NCBI RefSeq assembly: GCF_042657185.1
Contig: NZ_JBHSNN010000059.1
Reading direction: 5' to 3' (one strand)
DNA length: 64,000 bases
Source: Ureibacillus thermophilus
Lineage (GTDB): Bacteria; Bacillota; Bacilli; Bacillales_A; Planococcaceae
The number at the start of each line of letters is the position of its first letter. The stretch's first letter is position 1. The notes under the pieces were generated by a model that was not told the DNA's origin, made no database searches, and saw only the letters and a list, made by a program, of their open reading frames with translations. Positions 7,778 through 16,449 of the stretch are shown in pieces. Position numbers and translations under genes: made by a program.

Positions 7778-7996
7778 TTATTTAAAACGGTATGTGATAC
7801 GACCGCGAGTCAAATCATAAGGTGATAACTCAATCGTCACTTTATCTCCAGGCAAAATTCGAATGAAATGCATACGAATCTTCCCAGAAACGTGTGCAAG
7901 CACAGTGTGCCCATTTTCTAATTGTACCTTAAACATCGCATTTGGCAAAGTCTCAACAACTGTTCCTTCGACTTCAATTACATCGTCTTTCGCCAT
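7778..7996 (-). CDS. infA: Translation initiation factor IF-1
   Basis: IF-1 binds the 30S A site and helps IF-2 and IF-3 during initiation. The 72-residue protein (MAKDDVIEVEGTV...) is a single OB fold with the family motif GHTVLAHVSGKIRMHFIRI. I use the ATG at 7996; a TTG one codon upstream is in frame but gives a non-standard extra residue. Ribosome binding site GAAGGGAG. In B. subtilis map and a small KOW gene stand between adk and infA; here there is only 390 bp of non-coding DNA. Confidence 0.98.
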   Translation of the reverse strand: MAKDDVIEVEGTVVETLPNAMFKVQLENGHTVLAHVSGKIRMHFIRILPGDKVTIELSPYDLTRGRITYRFK

Positions 7997-8090
7997 CAAC
8001 CCTGTCTCCCTTCTTTATCTGCTAAATCGTTCCCATTCGAGAACCTCGCAACAGTTTTACAGGTTAGAAGCAACTCCATTAACAAACGTT

Positions 8091-8144
8091 GGATTGTATG
8101 AGAGATGTTCGAAAGACGCTCGCTGGTTTCGCTTCACACAATCC
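8091..8144 (-). repeat. Stem-loop in the infA 5' leader
   Basis: On the minus strand GGATTGTGTGA (8144-8134) can pair along all 11 positions with TCATACAATCC (8101-8091), one of them a G-U pair. An inner CGAAA/TTTCG pairing is possible within the loop. No T-run follows, so it is not a terminator. It may be a regulatory or stabilising element of the infA message. Confidence 0.6.
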
Positions 8145-8177
8145 AGGGAATGAATAAATCCGGTATAAAATTGTTCT

Positions 8178-8206
8178 ATTATAAGATTTCCGGAAACATA
8201 TGAAAA
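8178..8206 (-). promoter_or_regulatory. Possible promoter for infA-rpmJ-rpsM-rpsK-rpoA-rplQ
   Basis: TTTTCA (8206-8201) and a perfect TATAAT (8183-8178) are spaced by 17 bases on the minus strand, inside the 390-bp gap between adk and infA. It would start a leader of about 175 bases. The -35 match is only four of six. Confidence 0.45.
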
Positions 8207-8386
8207 TTCATACCCGATCACTTGATGCTTCCACGAAACCCATAACACTCTTCACAAAAGAACTTCTTTGTAAGTACAAACTTTCGCAAGCAGTGTATAC
8301 CGGGCACTTTATACAACTCTCAAATTTCTGTTGTTTCCGATAACCCCTCGCGAAAAGTATTATGACTTTCGAAAGAATGACGGGTA

Positions 8387-9043
8387 TCAGCTGCGGCTGC
8401 CCTGTAATAATAGAGCGTCGATATCAGCAAATACTTTTTCAATATCTTGCTGACCATTAATATTTGTTAGTAAACCTTTTTTCTCATAAAAATCAAGTAA
8501 AGGTTGTGCTTGTTTCATATTTACTTCCAGGCGATTAGCAACCGTTTCAGGATTGTCGTCTGCACGTGTGTATAATTCTCCGCCGTCCTTATCACATTTG
8601 CCTTCTTCTTTAGGAGGGTTGAAAATTACGTGATAAGAAGCTCCACAAGTTTTACAAATGCGACGACCGCTCAAACGTTTCACGAGCTCATCTTTTTCCA
8701 CTTGGATATTAATGACGTGATCAATTTTCTTGCCAAGTTCTTCTAAGAGGTTTTCTAACGCTTCTGCTTGAGGAACAGTACGTGGGAATCCATCAAGCAA
8801 AAAACCTTTGTCACAGTCTTTTTGAGCTAATCTTTCGCGAACAATGCCAATAGTTACTTCATCCGGAACTAGCGCACCTTGATCCATATATGATTTCGCT
8901 TTAAGGCCAAGTTCAGTGCCTTGGCTGATGGCAGCGCGGAACATATCACCTGTAGAAATATGAGGGATTTCGTATTTGTTAACGATTTTCTCTGCTTGCG
9001 TACCTTTCCCGGCACCAGGCAAGCCCATCAAAACAATATTCAT
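8387..9043 (-). CDS. adk: Adenylate kinase
   Basis: Adk catalyses ATP + AMP to 2 ADP in the cytoplasm. The 218-residue long-form enzyme has the P-loop GLPGAGKGTQ, AMP-binding STGDMFRAAI, FLLDGFPRT and the lid region with CKTCGASYH, where zinc-type Gram-positive enzymes place Cys ligands; the second pair is CD rather than CxxC (KCDKDGGELY). I start at ATG 9043 behind GGGAGGGAAA; an upstream in-frame extension of 13 residues lacks a ribosome binding site. It follows secY, as in the standard spc operon. Confidence 0.97.
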   Translation of the reverse strand: MNIVLMGLPGAGKGTQAEKIVNKYEIPHISTGDMFRAAISQGTELGLKAKSYMDQGALVPDEVTIGIVRERLAQKDCDKGFLLDGFPRTVPQAEALENLLEELGKKIDHVINIQVEKDELVKRLSGRRICKTCGASYHVIFNPPKEEGKCDKDGGELYTRADDNPETVANRLEVNMKQAQPLLDFYEKKGLLTNINGQQDIEKVFADIDALLLQGSRS

Positions 9044-9102
9044 ACGGACATTTCCCTCCCAAGGTGCTGGCTTAGGAAACAAAAATGTTTCCTAACCAAC
9101 AA

Positions 9103-10398
9103 TTATTTCATAAAACCTTTATAATGACGTTTTACCAACTGTGCTTCTAATTGTTTCATCGTTTCTAATGCGACGCCAACAATGATGATGACGCTTGTTC
9201 CACCAATTTTAGCGGAAGCAGGTAAATTCATAAAGTTGATAAACAAAATAGGCAATATCGCTACTACCGATAAAAAGAGTGCACCGACAAATGTTAAGCG
9301 GTAGAGCACTTTTGTTAAGTAGTTTTGAGTATCGTTTCCTGGTCGAATTCCAGGAATATATGCACCTTGTTTTTTCAAGTTATCGGCAATACGTTCAGGG
9401 TTCACTTGAACAAATGCATAGAAATAAGTGAACGCTATGATTAAAGCAATATAAAGAATCATCCCAACAGGTTTCGTATAGTCAAACATGTTGGCAATGA
9501 ATGTTGTTACTTTATTTTGACCGAAAAACGCTGCTAAAGTCTGAGGTGTAACAAGAAATGCTACTGCGAAGATGACAGGAATCACTCCGGCAGCATTTAC
9601 TTTCAACGGCAAGTGCGTTTGTTGTGCCCCAACATGCCCTACTCGACCAGAAACGCGTTTAGCATATTGGATTGGAATTTTACGTAATGCTTGTTGTACG
9701 TAAATAACTCCAACAACAATGGCCAACATAATTAAAGCAAGAAGCAATAAAATCACAATACGGATGAAAAGTTGATCCCCTGCACCTTCAATTTGTTGGG
9801 CATAAATTTGGTTGATTGTTGTAGGTATTGCAGCAACGATCCCAGCAAAGATAATGATAGAAATACCATTACCAATGCCATGAGCCGTAATCTGCTCACC
9901 AAGCCAAAGCAAAAATGCTGTACCGGCTGTAAGTACAATCGCAATCGTCAAATATGAAAGTATACTTGTATCTGTAACTAGTGTACCTCCATATAATTTG
10001 TTAAAACCAAATGACATTGCAAAGGCTTGGATGAATGCTAACACAACAGTAAAGTAGCGAGTAAACTGCGCCAACTTTCTGCGACCTACTTCACCTTGAC
10101 GTCCCCATTCTGCAAACTTAGGCACGACATCCATCTGTAATAATTGAACAATGATGGAAGCAGTGATATAAGGCATAATCCCTAAAGCAAAAATGGAGAA
10201 ATTGGATAAAGCACCGCCGCCAAACACGTTCAGAAAACCAACAAGGTTAAATTCATCCGTTACTTTTAATACATCTGCATCCACGTTTGGTACAGGGATA
10301 AAAGTTCCTATACGAAAAACGATTAGCATGAGTAAAGTGAAGAATATTTTATTGCGAATATCGCGGACTCGCATAAAGTTTGCGAAAGTACGAAACAT
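9103..10398 (-). CDS. secY: Protein translocase subunit SecY
   Basis: SecY is the channel of the general secretion pathway. The 431-residue protein has about ten hydrophobic segments, starts with MRVRDIRNKIFFTLLMLIV-like sequence and contains the cytoplasmic loop motif GQNKVTTFIAN and the C-terminal PGIRPGNDTQNYL loop important for SecA. Start and preceding stop share one base (TAATG with rplO), with GAGGTGA upstream. Confidence 0.98.
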   Translation of the reverse strand: MFRTFANFMRVRDIRNKIFFTLLMLIVFRIGTFIPVPNVDADVLKVTDEFNLVGFLNVFGGGALSNFSIFALGIMPYITASIIVQLLQMDVVPKFAEWGRQGEVGRRKLAQFTRYFTVVLAFIQAFAMSFGFNKLYGGTLVTDTSILSYLTIAIVLTAGTAFLLWLGEQITAHGIGNGISIIIFAGIVAAIPTTINQIYAQQIEGAGDQLFIRIVILLLLALIMLAIVVGVIYVQQALRKIPIQYAKRVSGRVGHVGAQQTHLPLKVNAAGVIPVIFAVAFLVTPQTLAAFFGQNKVTTFIANMFDYTKPVGMILYIALIIAFTYFYAFVQVNPERIADNLKKQGAYIPGIRPGNDTQNYLTKVLYRLTFVGALFLSVVAILPILFINFMNLPASAKIGGTSVIIIVGVALETMKQLEAQLVKRHYKGFMK

Positions 10399-10838
10399 TA
10401 AATCACCTCAGTTGTTCCGCCAGCGCTCTCGATCGCTTCTTTTGCAGAAGCAGAGAACTTGTGAGCTTTTACATTAAGCTTTTTAGTAAGAGTTCCATTT
10501 CCAAGGATTTTGATACCAGCTTTTTCTTTGCTCACAACACCAGTTTCGATTAACAATGCAGGTGTAATTTCTGCACCGTCTTCGAAACGATTTAATGCAT
10601 CAAGGTTCACGATTGCATATTCTTTACGGTTTACATTAGTAAAACCACGTTTTGGTAAGCGGCGGAACAATGGGTTTTGACCACCTTCAAAACCAGGGCG
10701 AACACCGCCTCCTGAACGAGCGTTTTGACCTTTATGACCGCGTCCAGCAGTTTTACCGTTACCAGAACCGATACCACGACCAACGCGGTTGCGTTTTTTG
10801 CGTGAACCTTCCGCTGGTTTTAGCTCATGAAGTTTCAT
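10398..10838 (-). CDS. rplO: 50S ribosomal protein L15
   Basis: L15 is a late-assembly protein of the large subunit. With the ATG at 10838 the product is 146 residues and begins MKLHELKPAEGSRKKRNRVG, the family start, followed by GKTAGRGHKGQNARSGGGVR. A GTG four codons upstream lies inside the ribosome binding site (GGAGGTG) and is not used. It overlaps secY by one base. Confidence 0.98.
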   Translation of the reverse strand: MKLHELKPAEGSRKKRNRVGRGIGSGNGKTAGRGHKGQNARSGGGVRPGFEGGQNPLFRRLPKRGFTNVNRKEYAIVNLDALNRFEDGAEITPALLIETGVVSKEKAGIKILGNGTLTKKLNVKAHKFSASAKEAIESAGGTTEVI

Positions 10839-10874
10839 CTTAGGTGGCACCTCCTTATTTATTAGTTTAAATCA

Positions 10875-11057
10875 TTAGATTTCTTTAACTGTTACTAAGT
10901 GAGATACTTTATTAATCATGCCGCGAATGGCAGGATTATCTGAATGTTCTACAGTAGCATTTACTTTTTTTAATCCTAAAGCTTCTACCACTTTGCGCTG
11001 TTTTTCGCTAGCGCCGATTACAGATTTCGTAAGGGTGATTTGTAATTTGTTTGCCAT
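10875..11057 (-). CDS. rpmD: 50S ribosomal protein L30
   Basis: A 60-residue L30 with KSVIGASEKQRKVVEALGL and the family end MINKVSHLVTVKEI. It lies 12 bp after rpsE with a GGGGG-type ribosome binding site overlapping the spacer. Confidence 0.98.
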   Translation of the reverse strand: MANKLQITLTKSVIGASEKQRKVVEALGLKKVNATVEHSDNPAIRGMINKVSHLVTVKEI

Positions 11058-11069
11058 GATTATCCCCCC

Positions 11070-11570
11070 TTATCCTAGTAGCTCTTCTACTGATTTACCA
11101 CGAAGCTTAGCTACTTCTTCAGCACGTTTTAATTGTTTTAAACCATCAACAGTAGCGCGAACCATGTTGATTGGTGTGTTAGAACCTAGAGATTTTGATA
11201 GGATATCCGTAATTCCTGCTAAATCAAGTACCGCACGTACTGGACCACCAGCGATTACTCCAGTACCTTCTGAAGCAGGTTTCATTAAGATTTTACCAGC
11301 ACCAAAGTGACCAATTACCTCATGTGGAATAGTTCCACCTACACGTGGTACTTCGATCAAGTTTTTCTTCGCGTCTTCTACAGCTTTACGAATCGCATCA
11401 GGTACTTCTTGAGCTTTACCAGTACCGAATCCAACATGACCGTTTTTGTCACCTACTACTACTAGCGCTGAGAAGCGGAAGCGACGTCCACCTTTTACAA
11501 CTTTCGCAACGCGGTTTACCGCAACAACGCGTTCTTCAAGTTCTAATTTGTTTGCGTCAATACGACTCAT
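11070..11570 (-). CDS. rpsE: 30S ribosomal protein S5
   Basis: S5 lies at the mRNA entry tunnel and contributes to decoding accuracy and helicase activity. The 166-residue product has the double-stranded RNA-binding N-terminal part (LELEERVVAVNRVAKVVKGG RRFRFSAL in two blocks) and GKAQEVPDAIRKAVEDAKK. The spectinomycin loop around KVVKGGRRF appears unaltered. Standard position between rplR and rpmD. Confidence 0.98.
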   Translation of the reverse strand: MSRIDANKLELEERVVAVNRVAKVVKGGRRFRFSALVVVGDKNGHVGFGTGKAQEVPDAIRKAVEDAKKNLIEVPRVGGTIPHEVIGHFGAGKILMKPASEGTGVIAGGPVRAVLDLAGITDILSKSLGSNTPINMVRATVDGLKQLKRAEEVAKLRGKSVEELLG

Positions 11571-11591
11571 GAAGTATGTCCCTCCTTCTTA

Positions 11592-11951
11592 TTAGAATTG
11601 TAAACCGTTTTCGCGTGCAGCTTCTGCTAATGCTTTCACACGTCCATGATATAAATAACCACCACGGTCAAATACAACGGAAGTAATATTTTTTTCTAAT
11701 GCACGTTTTGCAATTAATTCGCCAACTTTTGCTGCAGCTTCTTTATTGCTGCCAGGACCTTCAAAATCTTTTTCTAATGTTGACGCACTTACAAGTGTAT
11801 GTCCTGCAACATCGTCAATGATTTGTGCATAAATGTGTTTATTGGAACGATATACGTTCAAACGTGGACGTTCAGGTGTACCGTGAACTTTCGTACGCAC
11901 GCGTGCATGACGTTTTTTACGAACTTTATTTTTATCTAGTTTCGTAATCAT
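11592..11951 (-). CDS. rplR: 50S ribosomal protein L18
   Basis: L18 binds 5S rRNA together with L5 and L25-type proteins. Starting at ATG 11951 (GAAAGGAG upstream) it is 119 residues, beginning MITKLDKNKVRKKRHARVR and showing RPRLNVYRSNKHIYAQIIDD and the FDRGGYLYHGRVKALAEAAR end. An in-frame GTG three codons upstream is too close to the ribosome binding site. Confidence 0.98.
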   Translation of the reverse strand: MITKLDKNKVRKKRHARVRTKVHGTPERPRLNVYRSNKHIYAQIIDDVAGHTLVSASTLEKDFEGPGSNKEAAAKVGELIAKRALEKNITSVVFDRGGYLYHGRVKALAEAARENGLQF

Positions 11952-11983
11952 AGTGGTCACTCCTTTCTAACGCTTATCTAGCA

Positions 11984-12523
11984 TTACTTACCTGTTTTAC
12001 CTTCTTTACGACGTACATATTCACCTTCGTAGCGAATACCTTTACCTTTGTATGGTTCAGGTGGACGTACAGCACGAATATCCGCTGCAAACGCACCTAC
12101 GCGTTCTTTGTCAATTCCTTTTACCACGATTTTTGTGTTGGAAGGAACTTCGATTTCGATCCCATTTTCAGGTGTAAATTCTACTGGATGTGAGTAACCA
12201 ACGTTTAGTACAAGTTTTTTACCTTGTAATTGAGCACGGTACCCAACCCCAATCAATTCTAAAGAACGAGAGAATCCTTCAGATACACCTTTTACCATGT
12301 TTGCTAGCAACGCACGAGTTGTACCGTGAATTGTACGGTGTTCTTTTGAATCAGAAGGGCGAACAACTGTAATTATATTTCCTTCTTGTTCAATTTTCAT
12401 ATCTTTGTTGAATTGACGAGTTAATTCGCCTTTCGGTCCCTTTACAGTTACAGTATTGTCATCGCTAACAGTTACTGTAACGCCAGCAGGAACTTCAATC
12501 GGTTTTTTTCCTACACGAGACAT
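11984..12523 (-). CDS. rplF: 50S ribosomal protein L6
   Basis: L6 is a two-domain protein near the factor-binding site. The 179 residues begin MSRVGKKPIEVPAGVTVTV and contain the family signature PPEPYKGKGIRYEGEYVRRK near the C-terminus. The ATG is preceded by GGAGGTG. Confidence 0.98.
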   Translation of the reverse strand: MSRVGKKPIEVPAGVTVTVSDDNTVTVKGPKGELTRQFNKDMKIEQEGNIITVVRPSDSKEHRTIHGTTRALLANMVKGVSEGFSRSLELIGVGYRAQLQGKKLVLNVGYSHPVEFTPENGIEIEVPSNTKIVVKGIDKERVGAFAADIRAVRPPEPYKGKGIRYEGEYVRRKEGKTGK

Positions 12524-12553
12524 TTCATTGCACCTCCATTCGCATATTACTTA

Positions 12554-12952
12554 TTACCAAATGTAAGCTATTACTTCTCCGCCTACTTTTTTAGCGCGTG
12601 CTTCTTTATCAGTTAACACACCTTGAGAAGTTGAAAGTATAGCGATTCCTAATCCGTTTAATACTTTAGGAATTTCGTCAGTTTTTGCATAAACGCGTAG
12701 ACCTGGTTTAGAAATGCGTTTTAATCCAGTGATTACACGTTCGTTATTTTTTCCATATTTCAAGAAAATACGGATAATACCTTGCTTGTTGTCATCGATA
12801 TATTCCACATCACGAATGAAGCCTTCTCGCTTAAGAATTTCAGCGATTTCTTTTTTAATTTTGGAAGCCGGTACTTCTAGCTTCTCGTGACGAACCATAT
12901 TCGCATTACGGATGCGAGTTAGCATATCTGCAATTGGATCTGTCATTGTCAT
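12554..12952 (-). CDS. rpsH: 30S ribosomal protein S8
   Basis: S8 is a primary binder of the central domain of 16S rRNA. The 132-residue sequence starts MTMTDPIADMLTRIRNANMV, typical for Bacillales, and ends with LSTSQGVLTDKEARAKKVGG and EVIAYIW. GGAGGTAAAAGAAT precedes the ATG. Confidence 0.98.
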   Translation of the reverse strand: MTMTDPIADMLTRIRNANMVRHEKLEVPASKIKKEIAEILKREGFIRDVEYIDDNKQGIIRIFLKYGKNNERVITGLKRISKPGLRVYAKTDEIPKVLNGLGIAILSTSQGVLTDKEARAKKVGGEVIAYIW

Positions 12953-12983
12953 ATTCTTTTACCTCCTTCCCATTTTTTGGGCA

Positions 12984-13169
12984 TTACCAGCTAGCTTTTT
13001 TCACACCAGGAATTTGTCCTTTATATGCAAGTTCACGGAAACAAATACGGCAAAGTTTGAATTTGCGATATACAGAGTGTGGACGTCCACAGCGTTCACA
13101 ACGTGTATATGCTTGCACTTTGAATTTAGGTTTGCGTTTTTGTTTAACGATCATTGATTTTTTTGCCAC
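12984..13169 (-). CDS. rpsN: 30S ribosomal protein S14, zinc type
   Basis: S14 lies in the head of the small subunit. This is the short 61-residue zinc form with two CxxC pairs (C24, C27, C40, C43), as opposed to the longer zinc-free paralogue used under zinc limitation, which is not in this window. The gene stands between rplE and rpsH with AGGAGGGCG as ribosome binding site. Confidence 0.98.
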   Translation of the reverse strand: MAKKSMIVKQKRKPKFKVQAYTRCERCGRPHSVYRKFKLCRICFRELAYKGQIPGVKKASW

Positions 13170-13187
13170 GATTTCGCCCTCCTTTTA

Positions 13188-13727
13188 TTATTTTTGGAAC
13201 GGCATACCGAATTGTGTCAATAACTCGCGAGCTTCCTCATCAGAATTCGCTGTCGTTACGATCACGATATCCATACCGCGTACTTTTGAAATTTTATCGT
13301 AATCGATTTCTGGGAAAATCAATTGTTCTTTAACACCCAATGTGTAGTTACCGCGACCATCGAATGCTTTTTTAGAAACACCGCGGAAGTCACGTACACG
13401 TGGAAGTGCGATAGATACTAATTTATCAAGGAAATCATACATACGGTCACCACGTAATGTAACTTTGGCACCGATTGGCATACCTGCACGCAAACGGAAT
13501 CCAGCGATTGATTTTTTCGCTCTAGTGATAACAGGTTTTTGACCAGTGATGATCGCTAATTCTTCAACAGCTGCATCTAATGCTTTAGAGTTTTGTACTG
13601 CGTCACCAACACCCATGTTGACAACGATTTTTTCAACTTTAGGAACTTGCATGATTGATTTATATCCAAACTTATTCATTAAAGCAGGAACTACTTCGTT
13701 TTTATATTTTTCTTTTAGGCGGCTCAT
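13188..13727 (-). CDS. rplE: 50S ribosomal protein L5
   Basis: L5 binds 5S rRNA and contacts the P-site tRNA. The 179-residue protein has the family stretches KVEKIVVNMGVGDAV, TRAKKSIAGFRLRAGMPIG and GRGNYTLGVKEQLIFPEIDY. Neighbours rplX and rpsN are 27 and 18 bp away. Confidence 0.98.
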   Translation of the reverse strand: MSRLKEKYKNEVVPALMNKFGYKSIMQVPKVEKIVVNMGVGDAVQNSKALDAAVEELAIITGQKPVITRAKKSIAGFRLRAGMPIGAKVTLRGDRMYDFLDKLVSIALPRVRDFRGVSKKAFDGRGNYTLGVKEQLIFPEIDYDKISKVRGMDIVIVTTANSDEEARELLTQFGMPFQK

Positions 13728-13754
13728 GTTTTGTACCTCCTTTCAAAATTTCTA

Positions 13755-14063
13755 TTAGTCAATTACTGCACCTGATTTTTTTGCAACACGAACTTTTTTG
13801 CCATTTTCGATTTTATAACCTACACGAGTCGGCTCGCCGGTTTTTGGATCGATTAGCATTACGTTCGAAACGTGGATTGGTGCTTCTTGGCTTACAATAC
13901 CACCTTGTGGGTTTAATTGATTAGGCTTCATATGTTTTTTCACAATATTTACGCCTTCAACAATTACACGATTTTTTTTAGGAAAAGCAGCAAGTACAAT
14001 GCCTTCTTTGCCTTTGTCTTTTCCAGTAATAACTTTTACTTTGTCGCCCTTTTTAACATGCAT
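13755..14063 (-). CDS. rplX: 50S ribosomal protein L24
   Basis: L24 is an assembly initiator of the large subunit with a KOW domain. I use ATG 14063, which gives 102 residues beginning MHVKKGDKVKVITGKDKGKE; AAGGAGGTG lies eleven bases upstream. The upstream in-frame part is the untranslated spacer to rplN. Confidence 0.97.
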   Translation of the reverse strand: MHVKKGDKVKVITGKDKGKEGIVLAAFPKKNRVIVEGVNIVKKHMKPNQLNPQGGIVSQEAPIHVSNVMLIDPKTGEPTRVGYKIENGKKVRVAKKSGAVID

Positions 14064-14100
14064 TATGTGTCGCACCTCCTTAATTGGTACTATCAAATGA

Positions 14101-14469
14101 TTAAAGAACTTCTGGAGCTAGAGAAATGATTTTCATGAAGTTTTTATCACGCAACTCACGTGCAACTGGTCCGAAAATACGTGTACCACGTGGTGATTTA
14201 TCGTCTCTGATGATAACACATGCATTTTCGTCAAATTTGATATACGTACCATCTTTTCGACGAACACCAGATTTAGTGCGTACTACAACGGCTTTTACAA
14301 CATCACCTTTCTTAACAACGCCTCCTGGTGTTGCTTTCTTAACTGTGCAAACGATAATATCACCGATATTCGCAGTTTTACGTCCAGAACCGCCAAGCAC
14401 TTTAATTGTTAACACTTCACGTGCACCAGAGTTGTCAGCAACTTTTAAACGAGTTTCTTGTTGGATCAT
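14101..14469 (-). CDS. rplN: 50S ribosomal protein L14
   Basis: L14 binds 23S rRNA beneath the factor site and forms an inter-subunit bridge. The 122 residues begin MIQQETRLKVADNSGAREVL and end with FGPVARELRDKNFMKIISLA. GGGAGGTAACCTAA precedes the ATG. Confidence 0.98.
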   Translation of the reverse strand: MIQQETRLKVADNSGAREVLTIKVLGGSGRKTANIGDIIVCTVKKATPGGVVKKGDVVKAVVVRTKSGVRRKDGTYIKFDENACVIIRDDKSPRGTRIFGPVARELRDKNFMKIISLAPEVL

Positions 14470-14512
14470 TTAGGTTACCTCCCTTCGGAACTTCCGTTTT
14501 TCCGAATATCTA

Positions 14513-14776
14513 TTAAATAACAACCGCTTTTTCTACAATTTCAACAAGACGGAAATGCTTTGTAGCTGATAGTGGGCGTGTTTCCATAATGCGTACGATA
14601 TCGCCAACTTTAGCTTCGTTATGCTCGTCATGAGCTTTGAATTTTTTTGAATATTTTACACGTTTGCCGTATAATTTGTGTTTTTTGTAAGTTTCAACAA
14701 GAACGACAATCGTTTTGTCCATTTTATCTGAAACTACACGGCCAGTGTAAACTTTGCGTTGTTTACGCTCAGACAT
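14513..14776 (-). CDS. rpsQ: 30S ribosomal protein S17
   Basis: S17 is an OB-fold protein that binds the 5' domain of 16S rRNA. The 87-residue protein carries GRVVSDKMDKTIVVLVETYK and VGDIVRIMETRPLSATKHFR. It lies 17 bp after rpmC with AAAGGAGGTCC before the ATG. Confidence 0.98.
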   Translation of the reverse strand: MSERKQRKVYTGRVVSDKMDKTIVVLVETYKKHKLYGKRVKYSKKFKAHDEHNEAKVGDIVRIMETRPLSATKHFRLVEIVEKAVVI

Positions 14777-14793
14777 ATACCGGACCTCCTTTA

Positions 14794-14994
14794 TCAGTTA
14801 TCTCCACTGATTTCTCTTTCGCGAATCACAGTTTTCATGCGCGCAATCGTTTTACGAACTTCACGAATGCGAGCTGTATTTTCTAATTGACCAGTCGCTA
14901 ATTGGAAGCGAAGGTTGAAAAGCTCTTCTTTTAGTGATTTAATTTTCATTTCGATTTCAGAAGTGGCAAGTTCACGGATATCTTTAGCTTTCAT
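14794..14994 (-). CDS. rpmC: 50S ribosomal protein L29
   Basis: L29 stands at the tunnel exit. With ATG 14994 it is 66 residues, MKAKDIRELATSEIEMKIK onward, with the family ELFNLRFQLATGQLEN motif. The start lies 11 bases inside the end of rplP, so the two are probably translationally coupled. Confidence 0.97.
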   Translation of the reverse strand: MKAKDIRELATSEIEMKIKSLKEELFNLRFQLATGQLENTARIREVRKTIARMKTVIREREISGDN

Positions 14995-15418
14995 TAGAAT
15001 CACCACCAGTTTCTTGACGTTTCACAATTTTACATTTTACAGGAAGTTTATGTGATGCTAAACGAAGAGCTTCGCGTGCAACTTCTTCAGATACACCAGC
15101 AACTTCAAACATAACTTTTCCTGGTTTTACTACAGCTACCCAACCTTCAGGTGAACCTTTACCGGAACCCATCCGTACCTCTAGAGGTTTTTTCGTATAA
15201 GGTTTGTGTGGGAAGATTTTAATCCAAACTTTACCGCCACGTTTCATGTAACGAGTCATCGCAATACGGGCAGCTTCGATTTGACGGTTTGTCACCCAAC
15301 TAGCTGTTGTAGCTTGAAGGCCCCATTCACCAAATTGTACTTCGCGACCGCCTTTTGCTTGGCCACGCATTTTACCGCGATGTTCGCGACGATATTTCAC
15401 GCGTTTTGGCATTAACAT
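14984..15418 (-). CDS. rplP: 50S ribosomal protein L16
   Basis: L16 helps form the A site of the large subunit. The 144 residues begin MLMPKRVKYRREHRGKMRG and include RYMKRGGKVWIKIFPHKPYT. It begins two bases after the rpsC stop and overlaps rpmC by 11 bases. Confidence 0.98.
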   Translation of the reverse strand: MLMPKRVKYRREHRGKMRGQAKGGREVQFGEWGLQATTASWVTNRQIEAARIAMTRYMKRGGKVWIKIFPHKPYTKKPLEVRMGSGKGSPEGWVAVVKPGKVMFEVAGVSEEVAREALRLASHKLPVKCKIVKRQETGGDSNES

Positions 15419-15420
15419 AA

Positions 15421-16077
15421 TTATTTTCCTCCTTCCGCAGAGTTTTTCTTCGTAGGAAGGACCTCACCACGATAAATCCATACTTTTACGCCTAGTTTTC
15501 CGTATGTTGTATCTGCTTCTGCATGAGCGTAGTCGATGTCAGCACGAAGCGTATGAAGTGGTACAGTTCCTTCGCTATAATGTTCTGCACGAGCGATATC
15601 AGCTCCGCCTAAACGACCAGACACTTGAGTTTTAATTCCTTTTGCTCCTGCACGCATTGTGCGTTGGATTGCTTGTTTTTGAGCACGACGGAATGAAACG
15701 CGGTTTTCAAGTTGACGCGCAATGTTTTCAGCAACTAATTTTGCATCAAGATCCGGTTTTTTGATTTCAACAATATTAATGTGTACACGTTTGCCAGTTA
15801 AATCGCTTAGGTATTTACGTAAGTTTTCTACTTCCGTACCACCTTTACCGATAACCATTCCTGGTTTTGCAGTGTGGATTGTAATGTTCACACGATTAGC
15901 AGCGCGTTCGATTTCTACTTTAGAAACTGCTGCGTCTTTTAATGTCGTTTCGATGTATTTACGGATTTTGAGATCTTCATGAAGCAAATCGGCATAGTCT
16001 TTTTCAGCGTACCATCTTGACTCCCAGTCGCGAATGATGCCGATTCGCAATCCGTTTGGATGTACTTTTTGACCCAA
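15421..16077 (-). CDS. rpsC: 30S ribosomal protein S3
   Basis: S3 lines the mRNA entry tunnel and has helicase function. The 218-residue protein starts MGQKVHPNGLRIGIIRDWES, has the KH-domain GMVIGKGGTEVENLRKYLSD near residues 74-93 and the family GVKVWIYRGEVLPTKK end. Confidence 0.98.
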   Translation of the reverse strand: MGQKVHPNGLRIGIIRDWESRWYAEKDYADLLHEDLKIRKYIETTLKDAAVSKVEIERAANRVNITIHTAKPGMVIGKGGTEVENLRKYLSDLTGKRVHINIVEIKKPDLDAKLVAENIARQLENRVSFRRAQKQAIQRTMRAGAKGIKTQVSGRLGGADIARAEHYSEGTVPLHTLRADIDYAHAEADTTYGKLGVKVWIYRGEVLPTKKNSAEGGK

Positions 16078-16079
16078 AA

Positions 16080-16427
16080 TTAACCCTCCTTCTTCTCAGA
16101 TACCACTACAGTGATGTGGCTTGTGCGTTTGTTAATTCCGCTTGCACGACCTTGTGCGCGTGGACGATAACGTTTTAATGTTGGTCCTTCATCAACGTAA
16201 ATTTCAGAAATATATAAGTTATTTGGATCTAAATTGTAATTGTGCTCAGCATTTGCAACTGCGGATTTTAATACTTTCTCAACGACAGGAGACGCCGCTT
16301 TTGGAGTGTGACGTAAAATCGCAACTGCTTCTCCTACTTGCTTACCTCTAATTAAATCTACAACTAAACGCACTTTACGAGGTGCAATTCGGACTGTGCG
16401 AGCAACAGCTTTAGCTTTTGTTGTCAT
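16080..16427 (-). CDS. rplV: 50S ribosomal protein L22
   Basis: L22 lines the peptide exit tunnel; its beta hairpin is a known site of macrolide resistance changes. The 115-residue sequence has RTVRIAPRKVRLVVDLIRGK and the hairpin region PTLKRYRPRAQGRASGINKR, which looks like the wild type with no insertion. It abuts rpsC (two-base gap). Confidence 0.98.
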   Translation of the reverse strand: MTTKAKAVARTVRIAPRKVRLVVDLIRGKQVGEAVAILRHTPKAASPVVEKVLKSAVANAEHNYNLDPNNLYISEIYVDEGPTLKRYRPRAQGRASGINKRTSHITVVVSEKKEG

Positions 16428-16449
16428 CAGGATTTACCTCCTCTCAAAA

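Noticed and set aside
8057..8248. 63-residue minus-strand ORF in the adk-infA gap
   Set aside because: No ribosome binding site or recognisable family; it crosses the stem-loop and the candidate promoter.
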